From: Burkholderiales bacterium
Lineage (GTDB): Bacteria; Pseudomonadota; Gammaproteobacteria; Burkholderiales; Burkholderiaceae_C
Assembly: GCA_030604135.1 (NCBI GenBank)
Contig: JAUVWL010000004.1
Location: 124,001 to 188,000, forward strand
Length of the DNA: 64,000 nt
Direction of reading: 5' to 3'
Numbering within the stretch: the first letter of the stretch is position 1; the number at the start of each line of letters is the position of its first letter. This document shows positions 7,670 to 16,367 of the stretch, one piece after another. The notes under the pieces are model-generated. The model was not told the origin of the DNA. It saw only the letters and a list, made by a program, of their open reading frames with translations, and did no database searches. The position numbers and the translations under genes were made by a program.

Positions 7670-9151
7670 TCATGCCGGTTCTCCCAACCCGAGTGCCAGG
7701 CCCGCGGTATGCACGTGGGCTTCGCTCACCGCCGCTTCGCCGCTGTCACGCGCGCGCTGCTCGGCCGCGTCGCGCAGGCGTTTGGCCACCGTAATCTGCA
7801 CCAGCACCGGCTGGTTCGCGATCAGGGCGTGCAGTCGGGTCTGTGCGCTGTCTTCCCAGGGGGTGGCCAGGCCGGCGGCGGCGCCGCGCGCCAATGTCGG
7901 ATCGACCTTGTCCATCTCGGTGCCCAGGGGCAGGATGTGGAACAGCGCATCGAACAGTGCGTTGCACACTTCCTGTATCAGGTAGGTGGCGCCGCTGTAG
8001 CCCATGAACGGTGTGCCGGTGTGGCGCCGGATGATGGCGCCCGGGAACGAGGCCGGAATGAAGGCCGCACGCATGGGTCCCATGCTTCCGGCCTCGGCCA
8101 GGTACATGCGCTCGTTGTAACTGCCGAACAGGATCAGCGGGGTCTGGGTCTTCACCAGCTCGCGCACCGCGGCGTTGTCGGTCTTCTCGCCGGCCTTGCG
8201 CGAGACTGCGAAGCGGCACGGCAGACCCATTTCGTCGCCCAGGAAGTGCTGCATACCGCGCGCATAGGTGCCGTTGGCCACCACCGCAAAGCTGGCGGTG
8301 GCAAAGAAGTCCTGTGTCACCGAGCGCCACAGGTCCCACACCGGCTTGATGGTGGTGTGTTTCTCGCGCTCGATGAAAGGCTCCGGGTCCAGGCCCAGCA
8401 GCTCGCCGAGCTTGCGCAGGAACCGGGTGGTGCTGTGCAGGCCGATGGGCGCCTGCAGGTAAGGGCGGTCGAGTGCCTCGCACAGCATGCGGCCGAACTC
8501 GCGGTACATGCAGATATTCACGTCGGCCTCGACCAGGCGCGAGACCTCCGAGAGGTGGCTGCCCAGCGGGAACACCAGGTTGATCTCGGCACCGATGCCC
8601 TGCACCAGGCGGCGGATCTCGGCCAGGTCGCTGGCGCTGTTGAACACGCCGTAGCTCGGGCCGATGATGTTCACGCGCGGCTTCTCGCCAGCCGGCCTGT
8701 CCGCGAAGGGCTTGCGCGCAGGCACCTGCTTCATGCCGTACTCGCTCCAGAGCCAGAACATCGCGCGGTCGGCGCACTGCCACTGGTCCTCGTCGATGGT
8801 GCGTGGCAGGAAACGCATCAGGTTCGTGCCCTCGGGCGTCACGCCGCCACCGATCATCTCGGCGATCGAACCGGTCACCACCACCGCGGGCAGTTCGGGG
8901 TCCAGCACGGCATGGGCCCGCTTCATCGAACCCTCGGTGCCTTCTCGGCCGAGTTGCTCTTCGGCCAGGCCGGTGACGACGATGGGCAGCTCGTGCGGCG
9001 GCAGCGCATCGGTGTAGTGCAGCACCGAGGTGACCGGCAGGTTCTCGCAGCCGACCGGGCCGTCGATCACCACCTGCAGGCCCTTGATGGCGGTGAACAC
9101 ATACACCGCACCCCAGTAGCCGCCGGCGCGGTCGTGGTCAAGCACCAACAT
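7670..9151 (-). CDS. bchZ: Chlorophyllide a reductase subunit BchZ
   Basis: NifK-like catalytic subunit of chlorophyllide a oxidoreductase (COR), which with BchX and BchY reduces ring B of chlorin to the bacteriochlorin. 493 residues. The N-terminal [20 protein letters not shown] segment carries the conserved cluster-region Cys; [10 protein letters not shown] and [14 protein letters not shown] are typical of nitrogenase-like subunits. It overlaps the end of bchY by 14 bases. Confidence 0.97.
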   Translation of the reverse strand: MLVLDHDRAGGYWGAVYVFTAIKGLQVVIDGPVGCENLPVTSVLHYTDALPPHELPIVVTGLAEEQLGREGTEGSMKRAHAVLDPELPAVVVTGSIAEMIGGGVTPEGTNLMRFLPRTIDEDQWQCADRAMFWLWSEYGMKQVPARKPFADRPAGEKPRVNIIGPSYGVFNSASDLAEIRRLVQGIGAEINLVFPLGSHLSEVSRLVEADVNICMYREFGRMLCEALDRPYLQAPIGLHSTTRFLRKLGELLGLDPEPFIEREKHTTIKPVWDLWRSVTQDFFATASFAVVANGTYARGMQHFLGDEMGLPCRFAVSRKAGEKTDNAAVRELVKTQTPLILFGSYNERMYLAEAGSMGPMRAAFIPASFPGAIIRRHTGTPFMGYSGATYLIQEVCNALFDALFHILPLGTEMDKVDPTLARGAAAGLATPWEDSAQTRLHALIANQPVLVQITVAKRLRDAAEQRARDSGEAAVSEAHVHTAGLALGLGEPA

Positions 9152-10685
9152 CTTGTGCCTCCCGCTTCTTCGCCGCCTTCTCGTTCAGGCGCCGCATTTC
9201 CTTGCGGAAGTTCGGGAACGGCCTGGGCACGTCTTCCCACACACCCGCCTCGTCGCCCTGGCCCACACCGCCGAAGAAGTCCTTCATGGCGTCGAAGCGC
9301 TGTCGGTTGCCGATGGCGGCATTGACCACCTGGATCAGCGAGCCGGCACCGGCCACGCCCATCAGCGGACGTGCGGAAATCAGATTGGTGAAATACAGTG
9401 CCGGCACGCAGGCTTCCTTGGCGGCCTGCACCACCGGTGTGGTGCCGATGGCCAGTTGCGGCTGGTATTCGTGCAAGGCGTCGAGGTCGTTCTCCAGCGA
9501 GGCGCGCATCTGCACCTGAACCCCTTTGGCGCGCAGCCATTCGGCGTCGTGGGCGTTCCACGGTGTGGCCGGGCAGGCCGAGCCGACATAGCGCAGGTCG
9601 GCGCCGCATTCGACCAGCAGGCGGCCCACCAGCAGCTCGGAACCTTCGTAGCCGCTGAGCGTGATGCGGCCGCTGATCTTTTGCTGCGACAGCACACCGC
9701 GGATCGCGCCCAGTGTCTGGTTGCGCGCGGCGTCGACCAGCGCCTGCGAGACGCCGGTGGCCTGGCCGATGGCGCCCAGCCAGTCGTGGGTGCCGTCCAC
9801 GCCGACCGGGGCCGAGCCCACAACGGGCCGGCCCGCGGCCTCGAACTCGCGGATGCTGGCGGTGTAGAAGGGGTGGATGGCCGCGACCGCAGCGCCGTCG
9901 AGCGCGGCGTACAGCTCGCGCCACTCGCGGGTCGGCGCCGTGGTGCCGACGGCCAGACCCATGGGCGCGATCATCTGCGCGATCAGCATCGGGTCGGCCG
10001 GGAACATTTCGCCCAGCAGGGTGATGGTGGGCTGGTCGCTGCGGGCCTGGCGCGGCGCTGGCACCGGCCCGGCCATGACTTCCTGGCGCGCGTACTTCAG
10101 CATCGCGCCAGTCAGCACGTCCTTGGCCTCGGCGTGGGTTGGCACCCCGAAGCCGGGCACGTCGATGCCGATGATGCGCACGCCATTGATCGAGGGCGGC
10201 AGCAGCTGCAGCGGGACGCCGCTGGCCGTGGGCACGCACAGGTTGATGATGACAATCGCATCGAGCTGCGACGGGTCGGCCTGGGCATGCACCGCTTCGC
10301 GGATGTCCTCGAACAGCTTTCCGGTGACCAGCGTCTCGCTGTTGAAGGGCACGTAGCCCACACTGCGGCGGGCGCCGTAGAAGTGGCTGGTGAAGGTCAG
10401 TCCGTAGACGCAGCAGGCCGAGCCGGACAGGATGGTGGCGGTGCGGCGCATGCGCAGGCCCACACGCAGCGAGCCGAACGCCGGGCACATGCTTTGTGGC
10501 TGGTCATGCGGTCCGACATGTTCGCCCTGGGGATAGTCCTGCGCGTACTGCGCCAGCACCTCGCTCTTGCCGGCCGCCTTCGCGGCCGCCAGCAGGGTCT
10601 CTCCGCCCGCATGGCATCCCATGCCATCGCCTTCGATGGCGGGGGCGCCAGTGGGTGCGGGGATGATCGGGATGACGGTGTTCAT
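9138..10685 (-). CDS. bchY: Chlorophyllide a reductase subunit BchY
   Basis: NifD-like catalytic subunit of COR. 515 residues. Conserved Cys-containing blocks are visible: [25 protein letters not shown] and [20 protein letters not shown], which supply ligands for the shared Fe-S cluster with BchZ. It starts 12 bases after the bchX stop and overlaps bchZ by 14 bases, indicating equimolar, coupled synthesis. Confidence 0.97.
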   Translation of the reverse strand: MNTVIPIIPAPTGAPAIEGDGMGCHAGGETLLAAAKAAGKSEVLAQYAQDYPQGEHVGPHDQPQSMCPAFGSLRVGLRMRRTATILSGSACCVYGLTFTSHFYGARRSVGYVPFNSETLVTGKLFEDIREAVHAQADPSQLDAIVIINLCVPTASGVPLQLLPPSINGVRIIGIDVPGFGVPTHAEAKDVLTGAMLKYARQEVMAGPVPAPRQARSDQPTITLLGEMFPADPMLIAQMIAPMGLAVGTTAPTREWRELYAALDGAAVAAIHPFYTASIREFEAAGRPVVGSAPVGVDGTHDWLGAIGQATGVSQALVDAARNQTLGAIRGVLSQQKISGRITLSGYEGSELLVGRLLVECGADLRYVGSACPATPWNAHDAEWLRAKGVQVQMRASLENDLDALHEYQPQLAIGTTPVVQAAKEACVPALYFTNLISARPLMGVAGAGSLIQVVNAAIGNRQRFDAMKDFFGGVGQGDEAGVWEDVPRPFPNFRKEMRRLNEKAAKKREAQDVGA

Positions 10686-10697
10686 GGCGTTCGTGGC

Positions 10698-11705
10698 TCA
10701 GACCTCGTCGTAGACCACTTCGAGCGAGGGCTTGAGGGTCTCGGTGCGGCCGCACATGTCGAATTCGGTGGCCGGCTCCAGCACCACATCGCGACCGACA
10801 GAAGAGGCAGAGAAAAGGCCCAGCAGGCCGTCCTGCGTCAGCGGTGACGGACGCATGGGGGATGAGGAGTCCACGTTCAGGGCAAGCTGGGCGAAAAGCG
10901 GGCCCCAGACGGAGTCCGGGTGGCCAATGATTTCGTAGCTGGCGCTCTTGCGCCGGATGTCGTCGTCGGCCGGAATGACCGAGAGCACCGGAATGCCGAC
11001 TTGCTGCGCGAACGCAGCCGCTTCGCCGGTGCCGTCGTCGCGGTTGATCACCATGCCGGCCACACCGACGTTGCCGCCGAGCTTGCGGAAGTACTCGACG
11101 GCGCTGCAGACGTTGTTGGCCACATAGAGCGACTGCAGGTCATTGCTGGCGACGACGATGACCTTCTGGCACATGTCGCGCGCGATCGGCAGGCCGAAGC
11201 CGCCGCAGACCACGTCACCCAGGAAGTCGAGCAGCACGTAGTCGAAGCCCCACTCGTGGAAGCCCAGCTTCTCCAGCAGCTCGAAGCCGTGGATGATGCC
11301 CCGTCCGCCGCAGCCCCGACCCACTTCCGGCCCGCCGAGCTCCATGGCATAGACGCCGTCGCGCTTGAAGCAGACGTCACCGATCTTCACCGGCTCTCCT
11401 GCCAGCTTCTTCTTCGCGCTGGTCTCGATGATGGTCGGACAGGCCCGGCCGCCAAACAGCAGGCTGGTGGTGTCGCTCTTGGGGTCGCAACCGATCAGCA
11501 GCACCTTTTTGCCCTGCTGGGCCATCATGTAGCTGAGGTTGGCCAGGGTGAAGCTCTTGCCGATGCCGCCCTTGCCGTAGATGGCAATGACCTGCGTTTC
11601 CTTCTTCACCTCGCCGGTGTGCACCGGATCGGGTTCGATGGCGGCTTCCTGGCGCAGCTGCGCCTGGAAATGGACCGGGTGGACCTTGGTGTCGGGTGCA
11701 TTCAT
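10698..11705 (-). CDS. bchX: Chlorophyllide a reductase iron protein BchX
   Basis: NifH-like ATP-dependent reductase of COR, passing electrons to BchYZ. The start at 11705 (MNAPDTK) overlaps the bchC stop by one base (TGATG), giving 335 residues. The P-loop GKGGIGKS is at about residues 44-51. The Cys ligands of the bridging [4Fe-4S] cluster sit in VGRGCGGRGI and GDVVCGGFGLPI. A longer upstream start would lie within bchC and is less likely. Confidence 0.97.
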   Translation of the reverse strand: MNAPDTKVHPVHFQAQLRQEAAIEPDPVHTGEVKKETQVIAIYGKGGIGKSFTLANLSYMMAQQGKKVLLIGCDPKSDTTSLLFGGRACPTIIETSAKKKLAGEPVKIGDVCFKRDGVYAMELGGPEVGRGCGGRGIIHGFELLEKLGFHEWGFDYVLLDFLGDVVCGGFGLPIARDMCQKVIVVASNDLQSLYVANNVCSAVEYFRKLGGNVGVAGMVINRDDGTGEAAAFAQQVGIPVLSVIPADDDIRRKSASYEIIGHPDSVWGPLFAQLALNVDSSSPMRPSPLTQDGLLGLFSASSVGRDVVLEPATEFDMCGRTETLKPSLEVVYDEV

Positions 11706-12667
11706 CAGTGTCTCCAGTCCATGACCATCTTCAGGCAAGCGGCATCGCCGAACGCCGTCTCATAGGCTTCTTCCGCACGGCCGGGCCGGTCGGTGTGTGT
11801 GACCAGTCCGTCCAGTTCGAGACGTCCGGTGTTCAGCAGCTCGTTGACCGCCAGCAGGTCGGCGCGCCGCCATTCGGCCGCCACGCGGATCCGGGCTTCC
11901 CGCATGAAGGCGGGTGCATAGGCGAACGACAGATTCCGGCTGTAAAAACCGGCCAGCACCACCTCGCCGCCGCGCGCCAGGCGCGGAATGACCCGGTGCA
12001 GGATGTCGGCATCACCACTCACGTCGTACACCGCGCGGTAGTCCTTGCGCTCGTCCTCGTCGGGGTGCATCACCTGGTAGTCGCGTGCGCCCGACTGGCG
12101 CTGCGGCTGCGTTTCCCAGACCACCGGGGCCGGGGCACCGGCCGCCACCGTCAGGCGGGCCAGCAGACGGCCCATGACGCCGTGGCCGATGATCAGGTCC
12201 GGCGGCATGTCCGGGTCGGTCGTGCCGCCTTGCGAGACGGTGTGGTAGGCCGTGGCTGCCAGGGCCAGCAGGATCGACTCGGCCCCGCCATCGCCGCTGA
12301 GACGGACCACACGGTCATGGGGAACCAGCAGGCGCTCGCCCGCGCCGCCGAACAGGTTGTGCACCGCCTCGAAGCTGTAGGAGCCCGGCACGAAGACCCG
12401 GTCACCCGCGTGAATGGCGCCGGACCCTTGGCCGCAGGCACCGTGCGTGCGCAGCACCGTGCCGACGGTCTCGTAGCCGGGAACCAGCGGGTAGCCCAGA
12501 CCCGGGAAGGGGGGCATGCTGCCGTCCCACAACATGCGTTCCGTGCCGGTGCTGATGCCGCTGAAATCCACCGCCACCTCGATGTCGCCCGCTTGCGCGG
12601 GGCGCAGGTCGAGCTGCCGCACCGAAAGCGCACGGGGGCGATCAAAAACGATGGCAGCGGCTTTCAT
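11705..12667 (-). CDS. bchC: 3-hydroxyethyl bacteriochlorophyllide a dehydrogenase BchC
   Basis: Zinc-independent medium-chain dehydrogenase-family enzyme that oxidises the C-3 hydroxyethyl group to acetyl late in bacteriochlorophyll a synthesis. 320 residues starting MKAAAIVFDRPRALSVRQ, with the family blocks SGISTGTERMLWDG, FPGLGYPLVPGYETVG and the nucleotide region IIGHGVMGRLLARL. The ATG at 12667 lies only 6 bases after a good -10 element, so the message may be leaderless. It overlaps bchX by one base. Confidence 0.95.
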   Translation of the reverse strand: MKAAAIVFDRPRALSVRQLDLRPAQAGDIEVAVDFSGISTGTERMLWDGSMPPFPGLGYPLVPGYETVGTVLRTHGACGQGSGAIHAGDRVFVPGSYSFEAVHNLFGGAGERLLVPHDRVVRLSGDGGAESILLALAATAYHTVSQGGTTDPDMPPDLIIGHGVMGRLLARLTVAAGAPAPVVWETQPQRQSGARDYQVMHPDEDERKDYRAVYDVSGDADILHRVIPRLARGGEVVLAGFYSRNLSFAYAPAFMREARIRVAAEWRRADLLAVNELLNTGRLELDGLVTHTDRPGRAEEAYETAFGDAACLKMVMDWRH

Positions 12668-12702
12668 GAGTGTATTAAAGGGCTGACATTGCAAAATGTC
12701 AA
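12667..12702 (-). promoter_or_regulatory. bchC sigma-70 promoter
   Basis: On the minus strand TTGACA (12702-12697), a 17-bp spacer, then TTTAAT (12679-12674) form a near-consensus sigma-70 promoter. A start site 6-7 bases further on coincides with the bchC ATG. The -35 lies within one PpsR box and the -10 within the other, so repressor binding should block polymerase directly. Confidence 0.8.
12671..12688. promoter_or_regulatory. PpsR/CrtJ box, proximal, bchC promoter
   Basis: TGTATTAAAGGGCTGACA matches TGT-N12-ACA exactly and covers the -10 element of the bchC promoter. It lies 8 bp from the distal box, the spacing described for cooperative CrtJ binding at the Rhodobacter bchC promoter. Confidence 0.8.
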
Positions 12703-12714
12703 TGTAGATGGACA
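12697..12714. promoter_or_regulatory. PpsR/CrtJ box, distal, bchC promoter
   Basis: TGTCAATGTAGATGGACA matches TGT-N12-ACA exactly. It contains the -35 hexamer of bchC (TTGACA on the minus strand) and overlaps the last codons of crtF. Confidence 0.8.
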
Positions 12715-13937
12715 CTTTCGCGTGTTAAGGGCGCTGCGCTAGTCGGTCGCGTCTTGCGACCCACCAGCAGGCGGGCATGCAGCGGCATGGGGTTGGGCAC
12801 CGGTTCGATGTGGGTGAAGCCGGCCTCCTGCATCAGGGCCGTCAATTCCTCAGGGGTGCGCAGCCGACCAGGTCCCATGGCCATCAGGTAGAAGTGGTAG
12901 TAGGGGGCCGTGGCACTGGGTTCACCTTGGGGCCCGGCCATCGGCTCTGCCAGCAACAGGCTGCCGCCCAGGGGCAGGCAGAGGTGAATGGCGTGCAGCA
13001 GTTGGCGCACCGTGTCGTCGTCGTGGTCATGGGCCACCCGCAGCAAGGTCACCAGGTCGGCCCCGGTGGGCAGCCGGTCCTCGGTGAAGCTGCCCCCGTG
13101 CACCGACAGGCGATCCTGCAGCCCTTGATCGGCGCTGGCCTTGGCCGCCAGCCGGGCCACCTCGGGCAGGTCGAACAGCGAGACCTTCAGGTGCGGGTGC
13201 GCCCGGGCCAGTGCGGTGACCCAGCCGCCCAGGCCGCCACCCACATCCAGCACATGACGGTGATCGGCAAACGGGTAGCTGGCCAGCAGCTCGTCGATGA
13301 CAAAGGGCTGTGAATGGCTCATCAGGTCCGAGTAGTGGGCAAAGGCGTCGCCGTCGACCCGCGCAGGGTCGGCCTCGGGTGTCGACACCCCGGGCGCGCC
13401 CTGCGTGGTCTGGGCATAGGGCCACAGGCGGTTCATGTGCGCCTGACCGGGTTGACGCAACAGGGCCAGCGGATCGCGCAAGTCCTCGTACAGGGTGGCG
13501 TTGTGTTCCACCATGTCCCGAATACCCCGATGGGCGACGACCGGAGCGCCCAGTGGGCCCAGGCCAAACCGATCGCCATGTCGACGTTCCAGCAGACCGA
13601 TCGAGACCGCGGAGTCCAGCAGGCTTTGCAGGCCGGACTCGGGCAGTCCCAACTGCTGGGCCAGGTCCTTGGCTGTTCGGGGTGTGCTGCGCACGGTTTG
13701 CAGCAACTGCAGCCGCACGCAGGCCAGCAGCACCTGGGAATGCACAAAACCCGCCATCAGCCCGAAGAGGCGCTCGGCACGCCGGCGCACCAGCCAGCGG
13801 GTCATCCACGACGCGGTGGCCCAGCGCTGCAAGGTCGGGGTGGTCATCCAGTGATCGAGTTGCTGTTCCAGCCGCGCACGCCAGTGACGCGGGGTGGGCT
13901 GGGCTGCCAGCGAAACGGGTTCGTTCAAGGTCTGCAT
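12699..13937 (-). CDS. crtF: Hydroxyneurosporene O-methyltransferase CrtF
   Basis: SAM-dependent methyltransferase that methylates the 1-hydroxy group of carotenoids made by CrtC/CrtD. 412 residues from the ATG at 13937 (MQTLNEPV). An N-terminal winged-helix dimerisation region is followed by the SAM-binding motif HVLDVGGGLGGW and the C-terminal acceptor region LLLAEPMAG and YYHFYLMAMGPGR. The start has no strong ribosome binding site; a start at 13976 overlapping the crtE end is the alternative. It is preceded by crtE in the same operon, and its 3' end overlaps the bchC promoter. Confidence 0.93.
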   Translation of the reverse strand: MQTLNEPVSLAAQPTPRHWRARLEQQLDHWMTTPTLQRWATASWMTRWLVRRRAERLFGLMAGFVHSQVLLACVRLQLLQTVRSTPRTAKDLAQQLGLPESGLQSLLDSAVSIGLLERRHGDRFGLGPLGAPVVAHRGIRDMVEHNATLYEDLRDPLALLRQPGQAHMNRLWPYAQTTQGAPGVSTPEADPARVDGDAFAHYSDLMSHSQPFVIDELLASYPFADHRHVLDVGGGLGGWVTALARAHPHLKVSLFDLPEVARLAAKASADQGLQDRLSVHGGSFTEDRLPTGADLVTLLRVAHDHDDDTVRQLLHAIHLCLPLGGSLLLAEPMAGPQGEPSATAPYYHFYLMAMGPGRLRTPEELTALMQEAGFTHIEPVPNPMPLHARLLVGRKTRPTSAAPLTRESVHLH

Positions 13938-13953
13938 GGCGGGTCGGACGCTG

Positions 13954-14868
13954 TCAGGCGACCAGTGGCATGACACGCACCGCGGTGTCGGCCCCGATCG
14001 CCAGCCGCTTGTCGCTGGTGTCGCTCGGGATCAGCCGCTCGGATTCGAGGCGCACGATGTGTTGCAAGCCCGTGCGTGAGGGGCAGTCGGGAATCGAGAT
14101 CACGGCCGCATCCATCAGGGCGCGGAAATGGGCCACCGCCCCGTCGATGCCCATGCTGGCGGCGGCGCTGGGTCGTCCGTGCTGAAGATCCTGCCCGGCC
14201 GGTTTGCCCAGCACGTCCGCGCTGAGCATCACATCGCGGATGTCGTCGGCCACCTGGTAGGCCTCGCCCAGGTGTTCCCCCAGGGCCTGCCACGGTGTCG
14301 GGTCGGCTCCGGCCGCCAGAGCGCCTGCGCGGGTGGATGCCACGAACAGGGCGCCGGTCTTGGCACGCTGGTACTGGCCCAGGGTCACGTGTGACTCGCA
14401 TTCCCAGGCCTGACCGGCGACGATGCCGCTCGGTGCACCCACGCCATCACACAGCGTCTGCAACAGGCCGGCCAGGCGTGTCGGATGCCGCGCCCCCACC
14501 CTGGCCAGACTCTGGTAGGCCATCACAATCAGGGCGTCACCGGCCAGCAAGGCCAGCGGCTCACCGTACTGGCGGTGAACCGACGGCAGGCCGCGGCGGG
14601 CATCTGCATCGTCGAAGCAGGGCATGTCGTCGTGCACCAGCGAGGCGCAATGCAGCAACTCGATCGCCACAGCAACGGCATCCGACAGCTCCGGTGCGTC
14701 CTCGCCACAGGCAGCGGCCACGGCCAGGCACAGCTGGGGCCGGATACGGGCTCCGCCCGGGAACACGGCGTGGCGCAGTGCGCGCATCAAGCGAGGGGGG
14801 GCGTCCGGACGATCGGTCAAAGCCATCTGGTGCTCCAGCGCTTGCTGGATTCGCGAGATCAGTTGCAT
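13954..14868 (-). CDS. crtE: Geranylgeranyl diphosphate synthase CrtE
   Basis: Trans-prenyltransferase making GGPP, the C20 precursor of both carotenoids and the bacteriochlorophyll tail. 304 residues. The first Asp-rich motif DDMPCFDDAD is at about residues 80-89 and the second, DDIRD, at about 208-212; FPGGARIRP and TGALF are also typical. GAGG just upstream of the ATG at 14868 is a good ribosome binding site. It is the first gene of the crtEF-bchCXYZ-puf-crtADC array, behind two PpsR boxes. Confidence 0.95.
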   Translation of the reverse strand: MQLISRIQQALEHQMALTDRPDAPPRLMRALRHAVFPGGARIRPQLCLAVAAACGEDAPELSDAVAVAIELLHCASLVHDDMPCFDDADARRGLPSVHRQYGEPLALLAGDALIVMAYQSLARVGARHPTRLAGLLQTLCDGVGAPSGIVAGQAWECESHVTLGQYQRAKTGALFVASTRAGALAAGADPTPWQALGEHLGEAYQVADDIRDVMLSADVLGKPAGQDLQHGRPSAAASMGIDGAVAHFRALMDAAVISIPDCPSRTGLQHIVRLESERLIPSDTSDKRLAIGADTAVRVMPLVA

Positions 14869-14888
14869 GTTTGCCTCGACCGTCTGAC

Positions 14889-14906
14889 TGTCATCGGGTG
14901 ATGACA
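14889..14906. promoter_or_regulatory. PpsR/CrtJ box, proximal, crtE promoter
   Basis: TGTCATCGGGTGATGACA is TGT-N12-ACA with perfect outer dyad symmetry (TGTCATC with GATGACA). It sits 20 bases upstream of the crtE start codon and 8 bp from the second box. Confidence 0.8.
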
Positions 14907-14914
14907 GCTGTGAG

Positions 14915-14932
14915 TGTCAATGTAACATTACA
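14915..14932. promoter_or_regulatory. PpsR/CrtJ box, distal, crtE promoter
   Basis: TGTCAATGTAACATTACA matches TGT-N12-ACA. Its left end gives TTGACA on the minus strand, a candidate -35 for crtE. The expected -10 position (14892-14897) is a poor match (CCGATG), so an activator may be needed. The rest of the 245-base gap to bciB shows nothing else recognisable. Confidence 0.8.
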
Positions 14933-15113
14933 CAAATGGATGTCAACCTTTCTTTGCACGCACAGGGGTACAACCTGAGAACCTGCGTGGCAGAGGTGAG
15001 GGTTCGGCCGCCAGCTGCGCCCAGCCTGGCTTCTGTGGCTCAGACGCCTGGTGCCTGTGCCGACGCGCGCACCCGAGCCGCCCGTTGAGCCAGGCGGTCG
15101 GGGAGTTCAGGGG

Positions 15114-16367
15114 TCAGCCGGGAGGGGGTGGGGCCTTTGCCGGGCGCTCGTGGGGTGCCTGCACGAGGCCATAGGCGCGGGCCAGTCGGAACACATGCTC
15201 GGGAACCATGGACCGCACCCGCGCCGGCATGTCTCGCCTGAGGTGGACCAGGGTTTCCAGCGCTTTCATCTCGACCCGGGCCCGCGCGAATTCCAGCCCG
15301 CGCGGCCCGATGCGGGGCATGAGCCAGCCCACCAGCGGGCGAGCCCATGCGGGCATGCGCCGGATGGGCAGCCCGCCCGCCGCCCGTTGCAGGTTGGCCA
15401 GGAAGCCGCGCACCGCCCCAGTGCGCCGTCCCGCACTGGACGGTGGGGTCAGCAGCAGCTCATCGCCCAGCAGGTCCAGCATGTGCTGGCCTCTGGCGTT
15501 GCGCACCAGCACCCATTGTTCGCCCCGCCCGCCCATGTAGCCCACGGTGACGTCTGCGAGCGCGTTGGTGTAGTCGACGCAGGTGCGGCAGGTGGTCGGA
15601 AAGAAATCCGCGGGCAGGTCCGACAGCGGCAACTGCAGAAACGGAATCAGGCGCTGCCGCCCATCGTCGGTACGGATCTCGACCCGGTAGTCGGCGCGAA
15701 ACTCCAGGTAGGCGATGCGCTGCGGTTCGGGCGACAGCAGGGCCAGGAACTCGTGGAAACGTTCGGTGTGGGTGTTGTCCGAACAGGGCAGGCCGATCAC
15801 GTACAGACTTTGCAGGCCGTGCTCGCGGCGCAGCTGGTCCTCGATGGCGCGAAGCGGGTACACCTGACATGGAATGCCGATCACCGCCAGACGACGCAAA
15901 CCCCTTTGCAAGGCGGGTTCGATCTGGGACAGCAGCGGGGCGTAGCCCATGCGCATGCCCCGGCAGGCCGCCATGTCCTGCGCCCGGGTGACCACGACCG
16001 CTTGTGGGCGCCAGCGGTCGTCTGGGTGGGGGCGCATGCAGATCACCGCGTCCACGCTGCCACTGTCCAGCAGCCGTTCGGCGATGCGGGTGGTGATGCC
16101 CGTCCATTGCGCGCCAGGCAGAGGCGCCCGGAGCCGGGCTTGCCACATGGCCTGCAGGGGGCCGAAATGCAGTTCGTCCGTCGGCGTCTGAGCGGATGGC
16201 AGGAACCGCGCCCGCCCGTGCACCTGCCGCTCCATGCGCGGGTAGTCCGGTCGGATGAACTGGCAGGCCTGGCCACACCGCTGCGGCTCAGCGGTGCGCG
16301 AAAGGCCGCAGTCGGTGCACAGCTTGCGCAAAGGCAGGCTCGCCTCGGTCTCTGGTGCCTGCGTCAT
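15114..16367 (-). CDS. bciB: Ferredoxin-type 3,8-divinyl (proto)chlorophyllide 8-vinyl reductase BciB
   Basis: 417-residue protein of the FrhB/coenzyme F420 hydrogenase beta-subunit family, matching BciB, an Fe-S flavoprotein that reduces the 8-vinyl group of divinyl chlorophyllides. The N-terminal Cys cluster LCTDCGLSR...RCGQACQFI and the later CRTCVDYTNALADVTVGYMGG supply Fe-S ligands; HFGP, GAQWTGI and GIPCQVYPLRA are further family-type blocks. It overlaps the bchO stop by 4 bases (ATGA), so it is the last gene of the bchI-bchD-bchO operon. The assignment is strong by family and context; a different flavin-linked reductase role cannot be excluded. Confidence 0.85.
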   Translation of the reverse strand: MTQAPETEASLPLRKLCTDCGLSRTAEPQRCGQACQFIRPDYPRMERQVHGRARFLPSAQTPTDELHFGPLQAMWQARLRAPLPGAQWTGITTRIAERLLDSGSVDAVICMRPHPDDRWRPQAVVVTRAQDMAACRGMRMGYAPLLSQIEPALQRGLRRLAVIGIPCQVYPLRAIEDQLRREHGLQSLYVIGLPCSDNTHTERFHEFLALLSPEPQRIAYLEFRADYRVEIRTDDGRQRLIPFLQLPLSDLPADFFPTTCRTCVDYTNALADVTVGYMGGRGEQWVLVRNARGQHMLDLLGDELLLTPPSSAGRRTGAVRGFLANLQRAAGGLPIRRMPAWARPLVGWLMPRIGPRGLEFARARVEMKALETLVHLRRDMPARVRSMVPEHVFRLARAYGLVQAPHERPAKAPPPPG

